DNA from: Zunongwangia atlantica 22II14-10F7
GTDB lineage: Bacteria > Bacteroidota > Bacteroidia > Flavobacteriales > Flavobacteriaceae
Length of the DNA: 64,000 nucleotides
Reading direction: 5' to 3'
NCBI RefSeq assembly: GCF_002094855.1
Contig: NZ_ARYN01000015.1
Coordinates: 62,001 to 126,000, forward strand
This document shows positions 8,209 through 16,864 of this stretch, in pieces. The translations under genes and the position numbers were made by a program. The notes beneath the pieces were generated by a model. The model made no database searches. It was not told the origin of the DNA and saw only the letters and a program-made list of their open reading frames with translations. Numbering within the stretch: the first letter of the stretch is position 1; the number at the start of each line of letters is the position of its first letter.

Positions 8209-10215
8209 TTATGCCAATTCCTTTAATTTATCCTGTAAAATCTTGATCTCATCACGTAATCTTGCTGCCTCCATAAAATCTAATTCTTTAGCTGCAGTCT
8301 CCATTGCTTTACGCTTCTCTTTAATTTTTTTATCGATTTGAGGTTTGGTTAGGTAAGCACCTTCTTCTTCCGCAGCCTGCATTGGAGGTTTGTTATCACC
8401 TTCAAAAATCTCAAGCTTTTTCTTTACAAGTGTAGAGGTCTCAAGTTTTTTAACCAGAGGTTTTGGCGTGATATTATGCTTTTTATTGTAATTCATCTGC
8501 TTGGTTCGGCGGTATTCGGTTTCGTCCATGGTTTTTTGCATACTGTCAGTAATTTTGTCAGCATACAAAATGGCTTTACCTTCCACGTTTCTTGCCGCAC
8601 GACCAATGGTTTGCGTAAGTGAGCGGTTACTTCTTAAAAATCCTTCTTTATCAGCATCGATTATGGCAACAAGAGAAACCTCTGGCAAGTCGAGTCCCTC
8701 TCTTAAAAGGTTTACACCAATTAGCACATCAAACAATCCACGACGCAGATCCTGCATAATCTCTACTCGCTCTAAAGTATCTACATCACTATGAATATAC
8801 CTACAACGAACATCGATTCTGGTTAAATATTTGGCTAATTCTTCAGCCATTCTTTTAGTTAGGGTAGTTACTAAAGTACGCTCATCTTTTTCAACTCTTA
8901 TCTGAATTTCCTCAATAAGATCATCGATCTGGTTTTGGCTTGGGCGCACTTCGATCACAGGATCTAAAAGTCCGGTTGGTCGAATTACCTGTTCCACATA
9001 AACTCCTTCACTTTGCTGAAGTTCATAATCGGCAGGAGTAGCACTAACATAGATCACCTGATTTTGAAGCATTTCGAATTCCTCGAATTTCAAAGGTCGG
9101 TTATCCATCGCTGCCGGAAGCCTAAAGCCATAATCCACCAAAGTTTCTTTTCTGGAGCGGTCACCACCGTACATTGCGTGAACCTGCGGTATCGTTACGT
9201 GAGACTCATCTACAACCATTAGAAAATCTTCAGGGAAATAATCTAAAAGGCAGAAAGGCCTAGTTCCCGGGTTACGCCCATCCAGATAACGCGAATAATT
9301 CTCGATACCAGAACAGTATCCAAGCTCCCGAATCATCTCTAAGTCGAAATTGGTTCTTTCGTCCAGCCTTTTTGCTTCAAGATGTTTACCGATATCTCTA
9401 AAATAATCTACCTGTTTTACAAGATCGTCCTGTATATTTCTAATCGCATTTTGTAAAACATCTGGCGAGGTTACAAACATATTGGCAGGATAGATATTTA
9501 AGCGCTCGTATTTTTCGATAATGTCATTTGTAGCAGGATCAAAAGCTTCAATTTCTTCAATTTCATCACCAAAAAAGTGAATTCTGAAGGCGTTATCAGC
9601 GTAGCTAGGAAAAACATCTACGGTGTCACCTTTTATTCTGAAGTTTCCGTGAACAAATTCAGCTTCGGTTCTAGAATATAAACTTTGGACTAAACTATGC
9701 AGAAATTTAGTTCTTGAAATTTCCATGTCTCTTTCAATAGAAACCACGTTTTTACGGAATTCTACCGGGTTACCAATACCATAAAGACAGGAAACCGAAG
9801 CGACAACAATAACATCACGTCTTCCGCTAAGTAGGGAAGACGTGGTGCTTAATCGTAGTTTTTCGATCTCATCATTTATCGAAAGATCTTTTTCTATGTA
9901 TGTCCCTGAAGATGGAATAAAAGCTTCAGGTTGATAATAATCGTAGTAACTAACAAAATATTCTACCGCATTATTCGGGAAAAATTGCTTGAATTCTGAA
10001 TATAACTGGGCTGCCAGCGTTTTGTTATGTGCTAAAACCAGTGTTGGTTTCTGCACATCTTCAATCACATTTGCAACCGTAAAGGTTTTACCAGAACCGG
10101 TAACTCCCAGTAAGGTTTGAAAGCGGTCGTTCTTTTCGATACCACTAACCAGTTGTTTTATAGCGTTGGGTTGGTCTCCGGTTGGTTTATATTCAGATTC
10201 AATCTTAAATTTCAT
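8209..10215 (-). CDS. uvrB: Excinuclease ABC subunit B
   Basis: The 668-residue DNA damage verification helicase of nucleotide excision repair, working with UvrA and UvrC in the cytoplasm. Motifs: Walker [11 protein letters not shown] (about 38-47), beta-hairpin [12 protein letters not shown] (about 91-102), DEAD-like VVDESH (about 337), motif [11 protein letters not shown] (about 537) and the C-terminal UVR domain ([19 protein letters not shown] region, about 632-668) that binds UvrC. Length is normal. It is not in an operon with uvrA or uvrC here. An 128-bp gap separates its end from the next minus-strand gene. Confidence 0.98.
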   Translation of the reverse strand: MKFKIESEYKPTGDQPNAIKQLVSGIEKNDRFQTLLGVTGSGKTFTVANVIEDVQKPTLVLAHNKTLAAQLYSEFKQFFPNNAVEYFVSYYDYYQPEAFIPSSGTYIEKDLSINDEIEKLRLSTTSSLLSGRRDVIVVASVSCLYGIGNPVEFRKNVVSIERDMEISRTKFLHSLVQSLYSRTEAEFVHGNFRIKGDTVDVFPSYADNAFRIHFFGDEIEEIEAFDPATNDIIEKYERLNIYPANMFVTSPDVLQNAIRNIQDDLVKQVDYFRDIGKHLEAKRLDERTNFDLEMIRELGYCSGIENYSRYLDGRNPGTRPFCLLDYFPEDFLMVVDESHVTIPQVHAMYGGDRSRKETLVDYGFRLPAAMDNRPLKFEEFEMLQNQVIYVSATPADYELQQSEGVYVEQVIRPTGLLDPVIEVRPSQNQIDDLIEEIQIRVEKDERTLVTTLTKRMAEELAKYLTRIDVRCRYIHSDVDTLERVEIMQDLRRGLFDVLIGVNLLREGLDLPEVSLVAIIDADKEGFLRSNRSLTQTIGRAARNVEGKAILYADKITDSMQKTMDETEYRRTKQMNYNKKHNITPKPLVKKLETSTLVKKKLEIFEGDNKPPMQAAEEEGAYLTKPQIDKKIKEKRKAMETAAKELDFMEAARLRDEIKILQDKLKELA

Positions 10216-10298
10216 GCGTTCTTTTTCTTAGCCTTACGAAGTTAAGCAATAAATGTGCCTATTCAAATAGGGTAGAAAAATTAATGAAACTAAGCTTT

Positions 10299-11135
10299 TT
10301 ATAAATCCCTTTTCTTCAATAATGCATAAGAGAAATACACAAATAATACCGTCCAAACAATTACGATAAGGATCTGATACCAATGTATGGTATAATCTTT
10401 CTCAAAAGCCGAACCTAGTTGATTAGCAGCAGTTTGTACAGCGTTAAGTCTGGAAAAAGGTTCTTTTACCAAATTGCTCATGGATTCCAATGGTAAAAAC
10501 TGAACGATTTTATCTGCAATATCACTTCCTTTAAAAATTCTCCATTTTAGAATGGCATATAAAATGGTTTCAACGATCCACCAGATAAATAAAAATCCAA
10601 GTGCAAAAGCCGAACGTTTTACCAAAATCCCCAAGAATAAACAGAAAGCAAAGAAACCTGTAAGTTTTACAAAATAGGCTAGAATATATTCAAGATCAGA
10701 AAAGATAATTGAAAACTCATTGTAGTCTGAAAATGAAAGTCCTAAGATCAAAGAAACTACAAAAAGAAAGATTGTAGAAACTATAGAAAATACCATCACA
10801 GTGATGAATTTCGATAAAATAAACTCCTTTTTTGATAGTCCGTCGATAAGGTTTTGTTTCAGTGTCCTGTTGCTATATTCGTTCGACATCATTGAGACAA
10901 TTACAATTGCCAGAAACAATTTTAAAGTAGCCGCAATAAAGCTGTTAAAATGCCAGATGAACGGGAAATTAAAAATTCCCTGATCTGCAAGTCTAAAATT
11001 CATGTTTCCAATAGGAAATTCTATTGAAGCAATAAGGGCGATAAACGTGATTAATATGAAGTAAGTAAGAATAAGGATCTTTGAGGATCTACTATATCTA
11101 AGTTTTAGGAATTCTATATTTAAAAGTCGTAACAT
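10299..11135 (-). CDS. ABC-2 type permease subunit
   Basis: A 278-residue integral membrane protein with about six hydrophobic segments (for example ILILTYFILITFIALIASI near residue 20 and FVYFSYALLKKRDL at the end). It lies directly downstream of an ABC ATPase gene, with the ATPase stop and permease start overlapping (TAATG), so the two form one exporter. The layout resembles bacteriocin-immunity or gliding-type ABC-2 exporters, but the substrate cannot be read from the sequence. Expression probably comes from the ECF-type promoter upstream of the ATPase gene. Confidence 0.88.
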   Translation of the reverse strand: MLRLLNIEFLKLRYSRSSKILILTYFILITFIALIASIEFPIGNMNFRLADQGIFNFPFIWHFNSFIAATLKLFLAIVIVSMMSNEYSNRTLKQNLIDGLSKKEFILSKFITVMVFSIVSTIFLFVVSLILGLSFSDYNEFSIIFSDLEYILAYFVKLTGFFAFCLFLGILVKRSAFALGFLFIWWIVETILYAILKWRIFKGSDIADKIVQFLPLESMSNLVKEPFSRLNAVQTAANQLGSAFEKDYTIHWYQILIVIVWTVLFVYFSYALLKKRDL

Positions 11136-12037
11136 TACGCAGTAGTTTGATTGGTTAGTTGAAGGAATTGTTCTTCCAGGCTTTCTTTACGTTTAATTAA
11201 GTAGCTAAGGCTAAGTCCTTTTTCAAAAAGATATTGGTTAATATCTGAAGCACTCATTGGTTCTTCAATAATGGCTGTAACCAAATTTCCTTTAAGACTT
11301 ACTTTACCAATCGATGGATGCTCATTTAAAAATTGTTGAAGTAATTCGGTATTTTCAGCTTCCAGTTCAAAGAATCCGTGGCTGGCGTTAATGCCATCAA
11401 CCGGTCCGCTGTATAATTTTACACCTTTCCTAATGATCACCACATGGCTGCATACTTTTTCAACTTCATCTAAAAGATGCGAAGCCAATAAAATGGTAGT
11501 TCCGTCTGAAGCAATTTTGCGAATAATCTCACGAATTTGATGAATTCCCTGTGGATCTAGTCCGTTTGTAGGTTCGTCTAAAATTAAAATTTCAGGATCG
11601 TTAAGCAGGGCAGATGCGATTGCCAAGCGCTGTTTCATCCCCAAAGAGAAGGTTCTAAATTTACTGTCTTTACGATCCAGTAATCCAACAACCTCCAGTT
11701 TTTCTTCAACTTTATGGCTAGGCACTCCTTTAATTTTACAAACAAGTTCAAGGTTTTGTGCCGCTGTCATGTAAGGATAAAAGTTGGGATGCTCGATGAT
11801 TGCTCCAACTTTTTTTAAAGCTTCGTGTGTAGATTCAGCGCCGTCAAACCACTTAAATTCACCAGAGGTTTTGTTTACCACATTTAGTACCATTCCCAAA
11901 GTGGTCGATTTACCACTTCCGTTAGGGCCTAAAATTCCGTACACGTTTCCTTTCTCGATTGTAAAGGACAAATTATTTACCGCCTTTAAAGGGCCGTAAA
12001 CTTTAGTTAATTGATTAATGCTAAGGATTGTTTCCAA
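11135..12037 (-). CDS. ABC transporter ATP-binding protein
   Basis: A 300-residue ATPase of an ABC-2 exporter: Walker A GPNGSGKST (about 37-45), signature FSLGMKQRL (about 129-137), Walker B ILILDEPTNGLDPQG (about 148) and H-loop ASHLLDEVEK. It starts with TTG at 12037; no ATG exists in frame upstream, and starting here gives the normal family N-terminus (ETILSINQLTKVYG). A GTAAC-N16-CGTC site at 12086-12062 is placed to start transcription about 15-20 bases before the TTG, which supports this start and suggests ECF sigma control. Confidence 0.92.
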   Translation of the reverse strand: METILSINQLTKVYGPLKAVNNLSFTIEKGNVYGILGPNGSGKSTTLGMVLNVVNKTSGEFKWFDGAESTHEALKKVGAIIEHPNFYPYMTAAQNLELVCKIKGVPSHKVEEKLEVVGLLDRKDSKFRTFSLGMKQRLAIASALLNDPEILILDEPTNGLDPQGIHQIREIIRKIASDGTTILLASHLLDEVEKVCSHVVIIRKGVKLYSGPVDGINASHGFFELEAENTELLQQFLNEHPSIGKVSLKGNLVTAIIEEPMSASDINQYLFEKGLSLSYLIKRKESLEEQFLQLTNQTTA

Positions 12038-12061
12038 AATAGATGGTTTCTTTTCTTACAC

Positions 12062-12086
12062 GACGACTAATTTACATTTTTGTTAC
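12062..12086 (-). promoter_or_regulatory. Putative ECF-sigma promoter of the ABC exporter (GTAAC-N16-CGTC)
   Basis: Read on the minus strand: GTAAC at 12086-12082, 16 intervening bases, CGTC at 12065-12062, 24 bases before the TTG start of the ATPase gene. It matches the two motifs flanking the ECF sigma gene at 40 kb and one upstream of the barrel gene at 50 kb. Confidence 0.5.
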
Positions 12087-12238
12087 AGTTTTCACATTAC
12101 TATCTTTATTTTTACTCGATATTCGAGGTTTTTAAGACCTATTTTTTTAAATCTGTAGAAGATTAAATGGCCCTAAATCCTTATAATTTCAATACCTTAA
12201 AGATTTTCTGCGGAAGAGTTTAAACAAATTACAAGACT

Positions 12239-13303
12239 ATGGAACCTAAACTGATGTCTAAAAAGAAACCTTCTTTTCCTGTAAACGATCGTTTCAATAA
12301 ATATCTGGCACGTTATAATAGAAACACAAAAATCCCGGTTTTTTACGAAGATTTATTGAGGTTTTCAGGTTCAGTAGTAGTTTATGATCAGGACGATGAA
12401 GATACCTATTGGGTACGCTGTTATTACCCAGAATTTGAACGCGAAGAAATAGATGAAAGCTTAAAAAAGATCTATAATATTTTACATTCTGATGGTAGTG
12501 ACGATATGCTCGAGTTTCTCGCAGTCGATGCGATCGATTATTGCACCTTCGGAAATTCCAGACCTTTTCGTATAAAAGTTAGGAATATCCTGAATGATGT
12601 TTTTACCTATTTTTATGTGAAAAAAGCTGATGCATCCCGAATCTATGGACTCGAATTAGAGCATTTGCTTTCTCCGCATCGTATCACTTTTTTGGTTTAT
12701 AAGGATACTTTGATTGAAGCTCACATTGCAGGAATTCCGGGGGATGTTTTTATTGAAGAGCATTTACCAAAATTAACCGAATGGGAAAAGGCACAGATCG
12801 CAAAGCAATTCGTAAAATTTAACGAGCGCTGTACTGTTCGGCTTTTGGGCGATATGCGTTCTTACAACTATGTGGTAATCCCAACACACGATTTTGATCA
12901 TGTGCAATATCAAATACGAGCAATAGATTTTGATCAGCAATGTTTTGAAGGCAAATTTAAAGTCTATCGACCTCAATTTTTCAAGGAAAACTATAAAATG
13001 GTAAAATTGGTTTCAGAGAGACTTCAGCTTTCGTCGATCGAGCAATATCGAAAAGAAGAACGTTCCCTGTTAGCTAAAAGGATGATCAATACACAGGCAA
13101 GATTTAAGCGTTTAATAAAATGTATGAGTAACGATCATGTTTCTACTAAAGAAAACGTAAATCAATTACGAACAGAGCTGTATCATTTCACTAAAGACGT
13201 AAAATTTAAGCGAGCCAGTACTATGGGACAAATCTTAAGAACGGCACTAGATTTTGTGCAGCGCAATTACGAAGATGTAAATATGAAACGACTGCTACAG
13301 TAA
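12239..13303 (+). CDS. Conserved protein with a degenerate kinase-like signature
   Basis: A 354-residue soluble protein with no signal peptide and no family I can name with confidence. Between residues 120 and 235 it shows a pattern like aminoglycoside-phosphotransferase/LPS-kinase folds: a lysine pair in YFYVKKAD (about 124-131), an acidic helix LELEHLLSP (about 138-146), a hinge-like LIEAHIAG (158-165), a catalytic-loop-like LLGDMRSYN (202-210) and AIDFD (228-232) resembling the metal-binding DFD. The usual His before GD is Leu. The C-terminal third is basic and helical. It stands alone. Kinase activity is inference only. Confidence 0.6.
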   Translation: MEPKLMSKKKPSFPVNDRFNKYLARYNRNTKIPVFYEDLLRFSGSVVVYDQDDEDTYWVRCYYPEFEREEIDESLKKIYNILHSDGSDDMLEFLAVDAIDYCTFGNSRPFRIKVRNILNDVFTYFYVKKADASRIYGLELEHLLSPHRITFLVYKDTLIEAHIAGIPGDVFIEEHLPKLTEWEKAQIAKQFVKFNERCTVRLLGDMRSYNYVVIPTHDFDHVQYQIRAIDFDQQCFEGKFKVYRPQFFKENYKMVKLVSERLQLSSIEQYRKEERSLLAKRMINTQARFKRLIKCMSNDHVSTKENVNQLRTELYHFTKDVKFKRASTMGQILRTALDFVQRNYEDVNMKRLLQ

Positions 13304-13374
13304 ATTTTCTTCCAGAAGAAATTAGTTAGTATTCAAAAAAAATAGAGGAAACCGATAAAACCCAAAAAAATCTG

Positions 13375-13382
13375 TAGGTTTG
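13375..13382 (+). promoter_or_regulatory. Bacteroidota -7 element (TAGGTTTG) of the lipoprotein gene
   Basis: TAGGTTTG fits TAnnTTTG and lies 57 bases before the ATG at 13440. A clear TTG at -33 was not found. Confidence 0.4.
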
Positions 13383-13439
13383 TAAATTGTTATAAATTTT
13401 AGATAATTCAATCAAAAACATCAATTTACAGTAAACTTT

Positions 13440-13991
13440 ATGATTAAAATTTACAAATCCCTTAAAACATTAAGTCTCATAGTCTTAGCAGGTACGCTAA
13501 CAAATTGTGCTGATGATGACGAAAATCGTATTCCAAATTTCCCAGAATCTCAAATGTCTTTAATTCATGGAGACAGTCAAAAATCATGGCGACTTGTTGA
13601 GGTTGTAGATGATTATTCAGATGAAACAGACGATTTTTTTATTACTGCAGACTGTGTAAGTGACGATGTTTACACGTTTAAAGTAGATAGGGAAGTAGAA
13701 ATCACTTATGGCGAAGTACTTTGTTTCGATCATTTAAGTGAAGGAAATTTTACCGCAGAACACGAACAATTTTCAGCTAATTTAAAAATGATTGGCGATC
13801 CCGGAACTATTTATTTAAGTTTTGGAAGAGGATATGCGAATGAGGATTATGGACTTGTAGGATCTACATTTTCAAATTATCAGTTATCAGAATTATCTGA
13901 AAACCGAATGGTTTTTACGCATTCTAATACTGGAATCCTTGGCGATTATCACGAATCTTATACTTTCGAAGCTATCGAGGTTTCAGAATAA
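13440..13991 (+). CDS. Small lipoprotein, lipocalin-like
   Basis: A 183-residue lipoprotein: hydrophobic signal with lipobox LAGTLTNC, then an acidic linker (ADDDEN). The mature part begins with SQKSWRLVEVVDDY (about residue 42), the usual first strand of Bacteroidota lipocalin-like lipoproteins, followed by a Cys-containing beta-rich region (TADCVSDDVYTFKVDREVEI). Probably exported to the periplasm or outer membrane; ligand unknown. It stops 2 bases before repeat copy B. Confidence 0.75.
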   Translation: MIKIYKSLKTLSLIVLAGTLTNCADDDENRIPNFPESQMSLIHGDSQKSWRLVEVVDDYSDETDDFFITADCVSDDVYTFKVDREVEITYGEVLCFDHLSEGNFTAEHEQFSANLKMIGDPGTIYLSFGRGYANEDYGLVGSTFSNYQLSELSENRMVFTHSNTGILGDYHESYTFEAIEVSE

Positions 13992-13993
13992 AC

Positions 13994-14092
13994 AGTAAAC
14001 TACCTCGGGGCAAGCTCTCGTGGCATTTGTTGGAAACAAATTTTTAATTTCGAGGGAAGCCTCTGGGATTATAAGCTTTGGCGGTGCCAATA
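13994..14092 (-). repeat. Dispersed repeat copy B (99 bp)
   Basis: Read on the minus strand it begins TATTGGCACCGCCAAAG, carries the core CTCGAAATTAAAAATTTG and ends CGAGGTAGTTTACT. The start forms a small hairpin (TTGGC-ACC-GCCAA). It lies immediately after the T-tract of the terminator of the minus-strand gene at 14147 and ends 2 bases from the stop of the convergent lipoprotein gene. It shares nearly the whole length with copy D (60756). Confidence 0.85.
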
Positions 14093-14133
14093 AAAATAAA
14101 GGCCGAAATTATCGAATTTCGGCCTTTATTTTT
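14093..14133. terminator. Bidirectional terminator
   Basis: 13-bp stem AAAGGCCGAAATT (14098-14110) / AATTTCGGCCTTT (14115-14127), 4-base loop, T-rich on both sides. It serves the minus-strand gene at 14147 and can also stop transcripts from 13440. Confidence 0.9.
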
Positions 14134-14146
14134 TTCTATTTAAAGT

Positions 14147-15205
14147 CTAGCTTTTTTCTTCTTTGTTGAAGTAAACCAGGTAATAATACATTTGTTTTTC
14201 TTCGTCCCAACCTTTTTCTACAAATTTATCGGCCGAATCTGCATTCACAAAATCCATTTTAATCTGAATATTGGTATCCAGGTTGATCACGTTTTTTAAT
14301 TTTTTACGTGCATCGGTCACCGCTTTGTTCGCGATAGGGAAAGTAGTTAGATCTTCGATCTTATATTTTGGCGCTTTCTCGGTTTTATAATTCTGAAATT
14401 CAGGTACCAAATCTGGATTATCGATAACCGAGTTTAAGAAGTTTGTTTCTTCAAAATCGTCGTTTTTAGCGAAGTAATCCATACTTCGGTTCATAAACAT
14501 TACTTCTTCTTTCTTGTCTTCCGCAGGTAAAACTACGTCTTTGGCGAAATTCTGGCAGAATTTTAAATACTTTTTGGTGTAGTAATTTTCATCGGCCATT
14601 ACATCTACACCCAAAAAGTTCTCTAGCCAGTATTTTGTGTCGTATTTGTTAGAATCGATCGATAAGATCTTGTAACCTTCAGCTCTTTGTTTGTTAAAAA
14701 TCAATGCTCCTTTATCTAATTTCTGAAGATTGATTCCCTGCTGAACGATCATTTCTAAAATGCTTCCTTTTTCCTGAAATTGTAAGAAATCATGCTTTAA
14801 TTCAGATTTAAAAATCCCGATTGCAGGAAGCTTTTCGTTATCTAGCTGTGCATTTTCAAAATATACCACATACACTTCACCACTTTTAATGTGTGGATGT
14901 GCAGATTGCTCAAAAAGAAGCGTGGTTATCTTTTTTGAAGCCTCATGAATATTTTCAGGATTATCAAAAATAGCATTCGCCAGGTTGTAAAGTTCGTTGA
15001 ACTCTAGATCGGTTTCATGATCAAATTTGTAATAATTCTCTTCTTTTTCTCTAAAAGGCTTTAGAAAATATTCCTTGATCAAAGGTGTAATTTCGTCATT
15101 TAGCTGATAAGGTGCTGCAGACAAAAAGATATTTTCGTTACGGCTTTTGTTACCCACACGATGAATCGATAGGGATTCAATTTGCGCATTATATAAGTTG
15201 ATCAT
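14147..15205 (-). CDS. Nucleoid-associated protein, YejK/NdpA family
   Basis: A 352-residue cytoplasmic protein of the NdpA family, whose E. coli member YejK is found with the nucleoid. Family features are the opening INLYNAQIESLSIHRVGNKSRNENIFLS, the EQSAHPHIKSGEVYVVYFE strand region (about residues 95-115) and the C-terminal ITTFPIANKAVTD-type stretch. Biochemical role is poorly defined. It is first in the minus-strand direction of a group with the pRiA4b-like gene, 51 bases apart. A strong terminator follows. Confidence 0.85.
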   Translation of the reverse strand: MINLYNAQIESLSIHRVGNKSRNENIFLSAAPYQLNDEITPLIKEYFLKPFREKEENYYKFDHETDLEFNELYNLANAIFDNPENIHEASKKITTLLFEQSAHPHIKSGEVYVVYFENAQLDNEKLPAIGIFKSELKHDFLQFQEKGSILEMIVQQGINLQKLDKGALIFNKQRAEGYKILSIDSNKYDTKYWLENFLGVDVMADENYYTKKYLKFCQNFAKDVVLPAEDKKEEVMFMNRSMDYFAKNDDFEETNFLNSVIDNPDLVPEFQNYKTEKAPKYKIEDLTTFPIANKAVTDARKKLKNVINLDTNIQIKMDFVNADSADKFVEKGWDEEKQMYYYLVYFNKEEKS

Positions 15206-15256
15206 TCGGTTTAAAAATTATAAGTCGGTAAAAATTACAGCTAAAAATATAGAAAA

Positions 15257-15769
15257 TTAGTTCCAGTTTTCATCAAAAGAAAAACTGTCGTAATCGTCTA
15301 CATCGAAATCGTCGTTAAAATTTTCGTCTGCCGCAGGATCTTCTTCAGCCTTAAATTCTTTATCTGGCGCATTAGACGGAATTTGCCCGTGTACAAACAT
15401 TAAATTTGGGTAATCGCGTCCTTCTTCCACCTCTGCAATTTGTGCAAGTTCTACCATAAACGTCCACATATTAAAGAAATCGTACACGTAAAGTAGTTTT
15501 GTTTGGTCTTCAGAAAGTACGCTATCTAAAGTTGTTTCATTCATCAAACGAATGCTGTCGTCACCGCCACTCATGTCGAATTGATGAATTTCTTCACCTT
15601 GCGTCCATTCGTCATCACTTAAATAAAACGAAGCCATCTCGGTTCCGTCAAAACCAAATGCCTGCACAATGGTGTTATGTAAATCCTCGAGCGTATCGGT
15701 TTTTAAAATTTCAATATCTCTAAAAACATCTTCTGCCGTGTCTAGAATTACTCTAAATCGATAAACCAT
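15257..15769 (-). CDS. Plasmid pRiA4b ORF-3-like protein
   Basis: A 170-residue acidic protein. The N-terminal half (MVYRFRVILDTAEDVFRDIEI, LHNTIVQAFGFDGTEMASFYLSDDEW) matches the pRiA4b ORF-3-like fold (PF07929 type), which is sometimes labelled IS1096 passenger TnpR although no recombinase residues are present. The C-terminal 30 residues are a run of Asp/Glu/Phe/Asn. Function is unknown. It lies 25 bases before heme A synthase on the coding strand order (ctaA upstream), so the two may be co-transcribed. Confidence 0.7.
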   Translation of the reverse strand: MVYRFRVILDTAEDVFRDIEILKTDTLEDLHNTIVQAFGFDGTEMASFYLSDDEWTQGEEIHQFDMSGGDDSIRLMNETTLDSVLSEDQTKLLYVYDFFNMWTFMVELAQIAEVEEGRDYPNLMFVHGQIPSNAPDKEFKAEEDPAADENFNDDFDVDDYDSFSFDENWN

Positions 15770-15793
15770 AATTGAAAATTTTGAGCTTCAAAG

Positions 15794-16819
15794 TTAAGAA
15801 GTTTTAAGCGGTTTGCTACTCTTAAAACATTCTAATAATAAATAAAACTGAACACCAAATAATACCGAAGCAATTACCAGGTGTAGTGGCTGACTTAAAA
15901 ATGGGAAGTCCAGATAATACATGGCCATTCCCGTAAAAATCTCGATCACAATTAGAAAAATGATCCAATTGGTTAAGCCAAGATTGTAAAATTTTTGCTT
16001 GTTTTTCCACCAGATAAAAAGGTTTGCCAAAAAGACCAAAACCGAAAATGAGCGGTGAATATAAAATGAAATTTCAGGATTGTTAAGCCATAGATCGCGA
16101 GTTCCGTATCCGAATATTTTTACCTGTTCGTCTACAAATTGTCTTACCTGTGTTCCTAAAACTACCTGAATCAAACTCAAAATTATTGATACGAGTACAA
16201 CTGTTTTAAAAGTTTTAGAAACTTTAAAATCATACATTTTTACTGAAGAATCTGCTAGAATATACAATAAGATCGCTACAATTACCAGCGCCATGACCAT
16301 GTGCAGGGTAATCCTAACAGGCGCTAAAACTGAATATACCACGGTGGCACCAAGCCAGGCCTGAAATACCATTAAAAATACTGAAAGCCACGATAGGATC
16401 GTAAGTCGTTTCCTGGTTTTCCATTTTCTGAAAGATAAAATGGCCATGATCAAAACAGCAAAACCGGCTAAAGCGCCCACTAGTCGGTTAACATATTCAG
16501 TCCAGGTATGCAGCGGATTAAATATTGCGTAATCGTGTTTGGTGTAGGTTTCCCAGTTGTCGGGATTATAATTTTCTGCGGAAGTAAAATCGCTTTTGGC
16601 AACTTTTAAACTTTCGTCTACAATAATTACCTGCCCTTTTTCATAATCTCGATCTGCCTGAAAAAGAAGTTCAGATTCCTGGGTAGGAGGGATGTAATAT
16701 CCAAAACATTTAGGCCAATCTGGACATCCCATTCCGCTTCCCGTCATTCTTACCACTGCACCTGCGATGATGACCAGGTACACTAAAACCAGTGCAATTT
16801 TTACCGAATTTCGATACAC
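15794..16819 (-). CDS. ctaA: Heme A synthase (COX15/CtaA family)
   Basis: A 341-residue integral membrane protein with about eight helices that oxidises heme O to heme A for cytochrome oxidase. Recognisable parts are VYLVIIAGAVVRMTGSGMGCPDWPKC (first helix and following Cys pair), the EYVNRLVGALAGF helix with a heme-ligand His region before it, ITLHMVMALV and FYIHRSFSVLVF (His ligands), and LHLVIASVLFGVQFYLLL near the end. The start is GTG at 16819: an in-frame stop lies a few codons upstream and the next ATG (residue 25) would remove the first helix. Confidence 0.93.
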   Translation of the reverse strand: MYRNSVKIALVLVYLVIIAGAVVRMTGSGMGCPDWPKCFGYYIPPTQESELLFQADRDYEKGQVIIVDESLKVAKSDFTSAENYNPDNWETYTKHDYAIFNPLHTWTEYVNRLVGALAGFAVLIMAILSFRKWKTRKRLTILSWLSVFLMVFQAWLGATVVYSVLAPVRITLHMVMALVIVAILLYILADSSVKMYDFKVSKTFKTVVLVSIILSLIQVVLGTQVRQFVDEQVKIFGYGTRDLWLNNPEISFYIHRSFSVLVFLANLFIWWKNKQKFYNLGLTNWIIFLIVIEIFTGMAMYYLDFPFLSQPLHLVIASVLFGVQFYLLLECFKSSKPLKTS

Positions 16820-16864
16820 AATTTCAATTTTTTATAAGTGAATTATTGGGAATTTCCTGATGTT

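Noticed and set aside
15257-15769. Transposon-related (TnpR passenger) reading of the pRiA4b ORF-3-like gene
   Set aside because: No transposase residues, no inverted repeats and no target duplication were seen; the label comes from old naming of the family.
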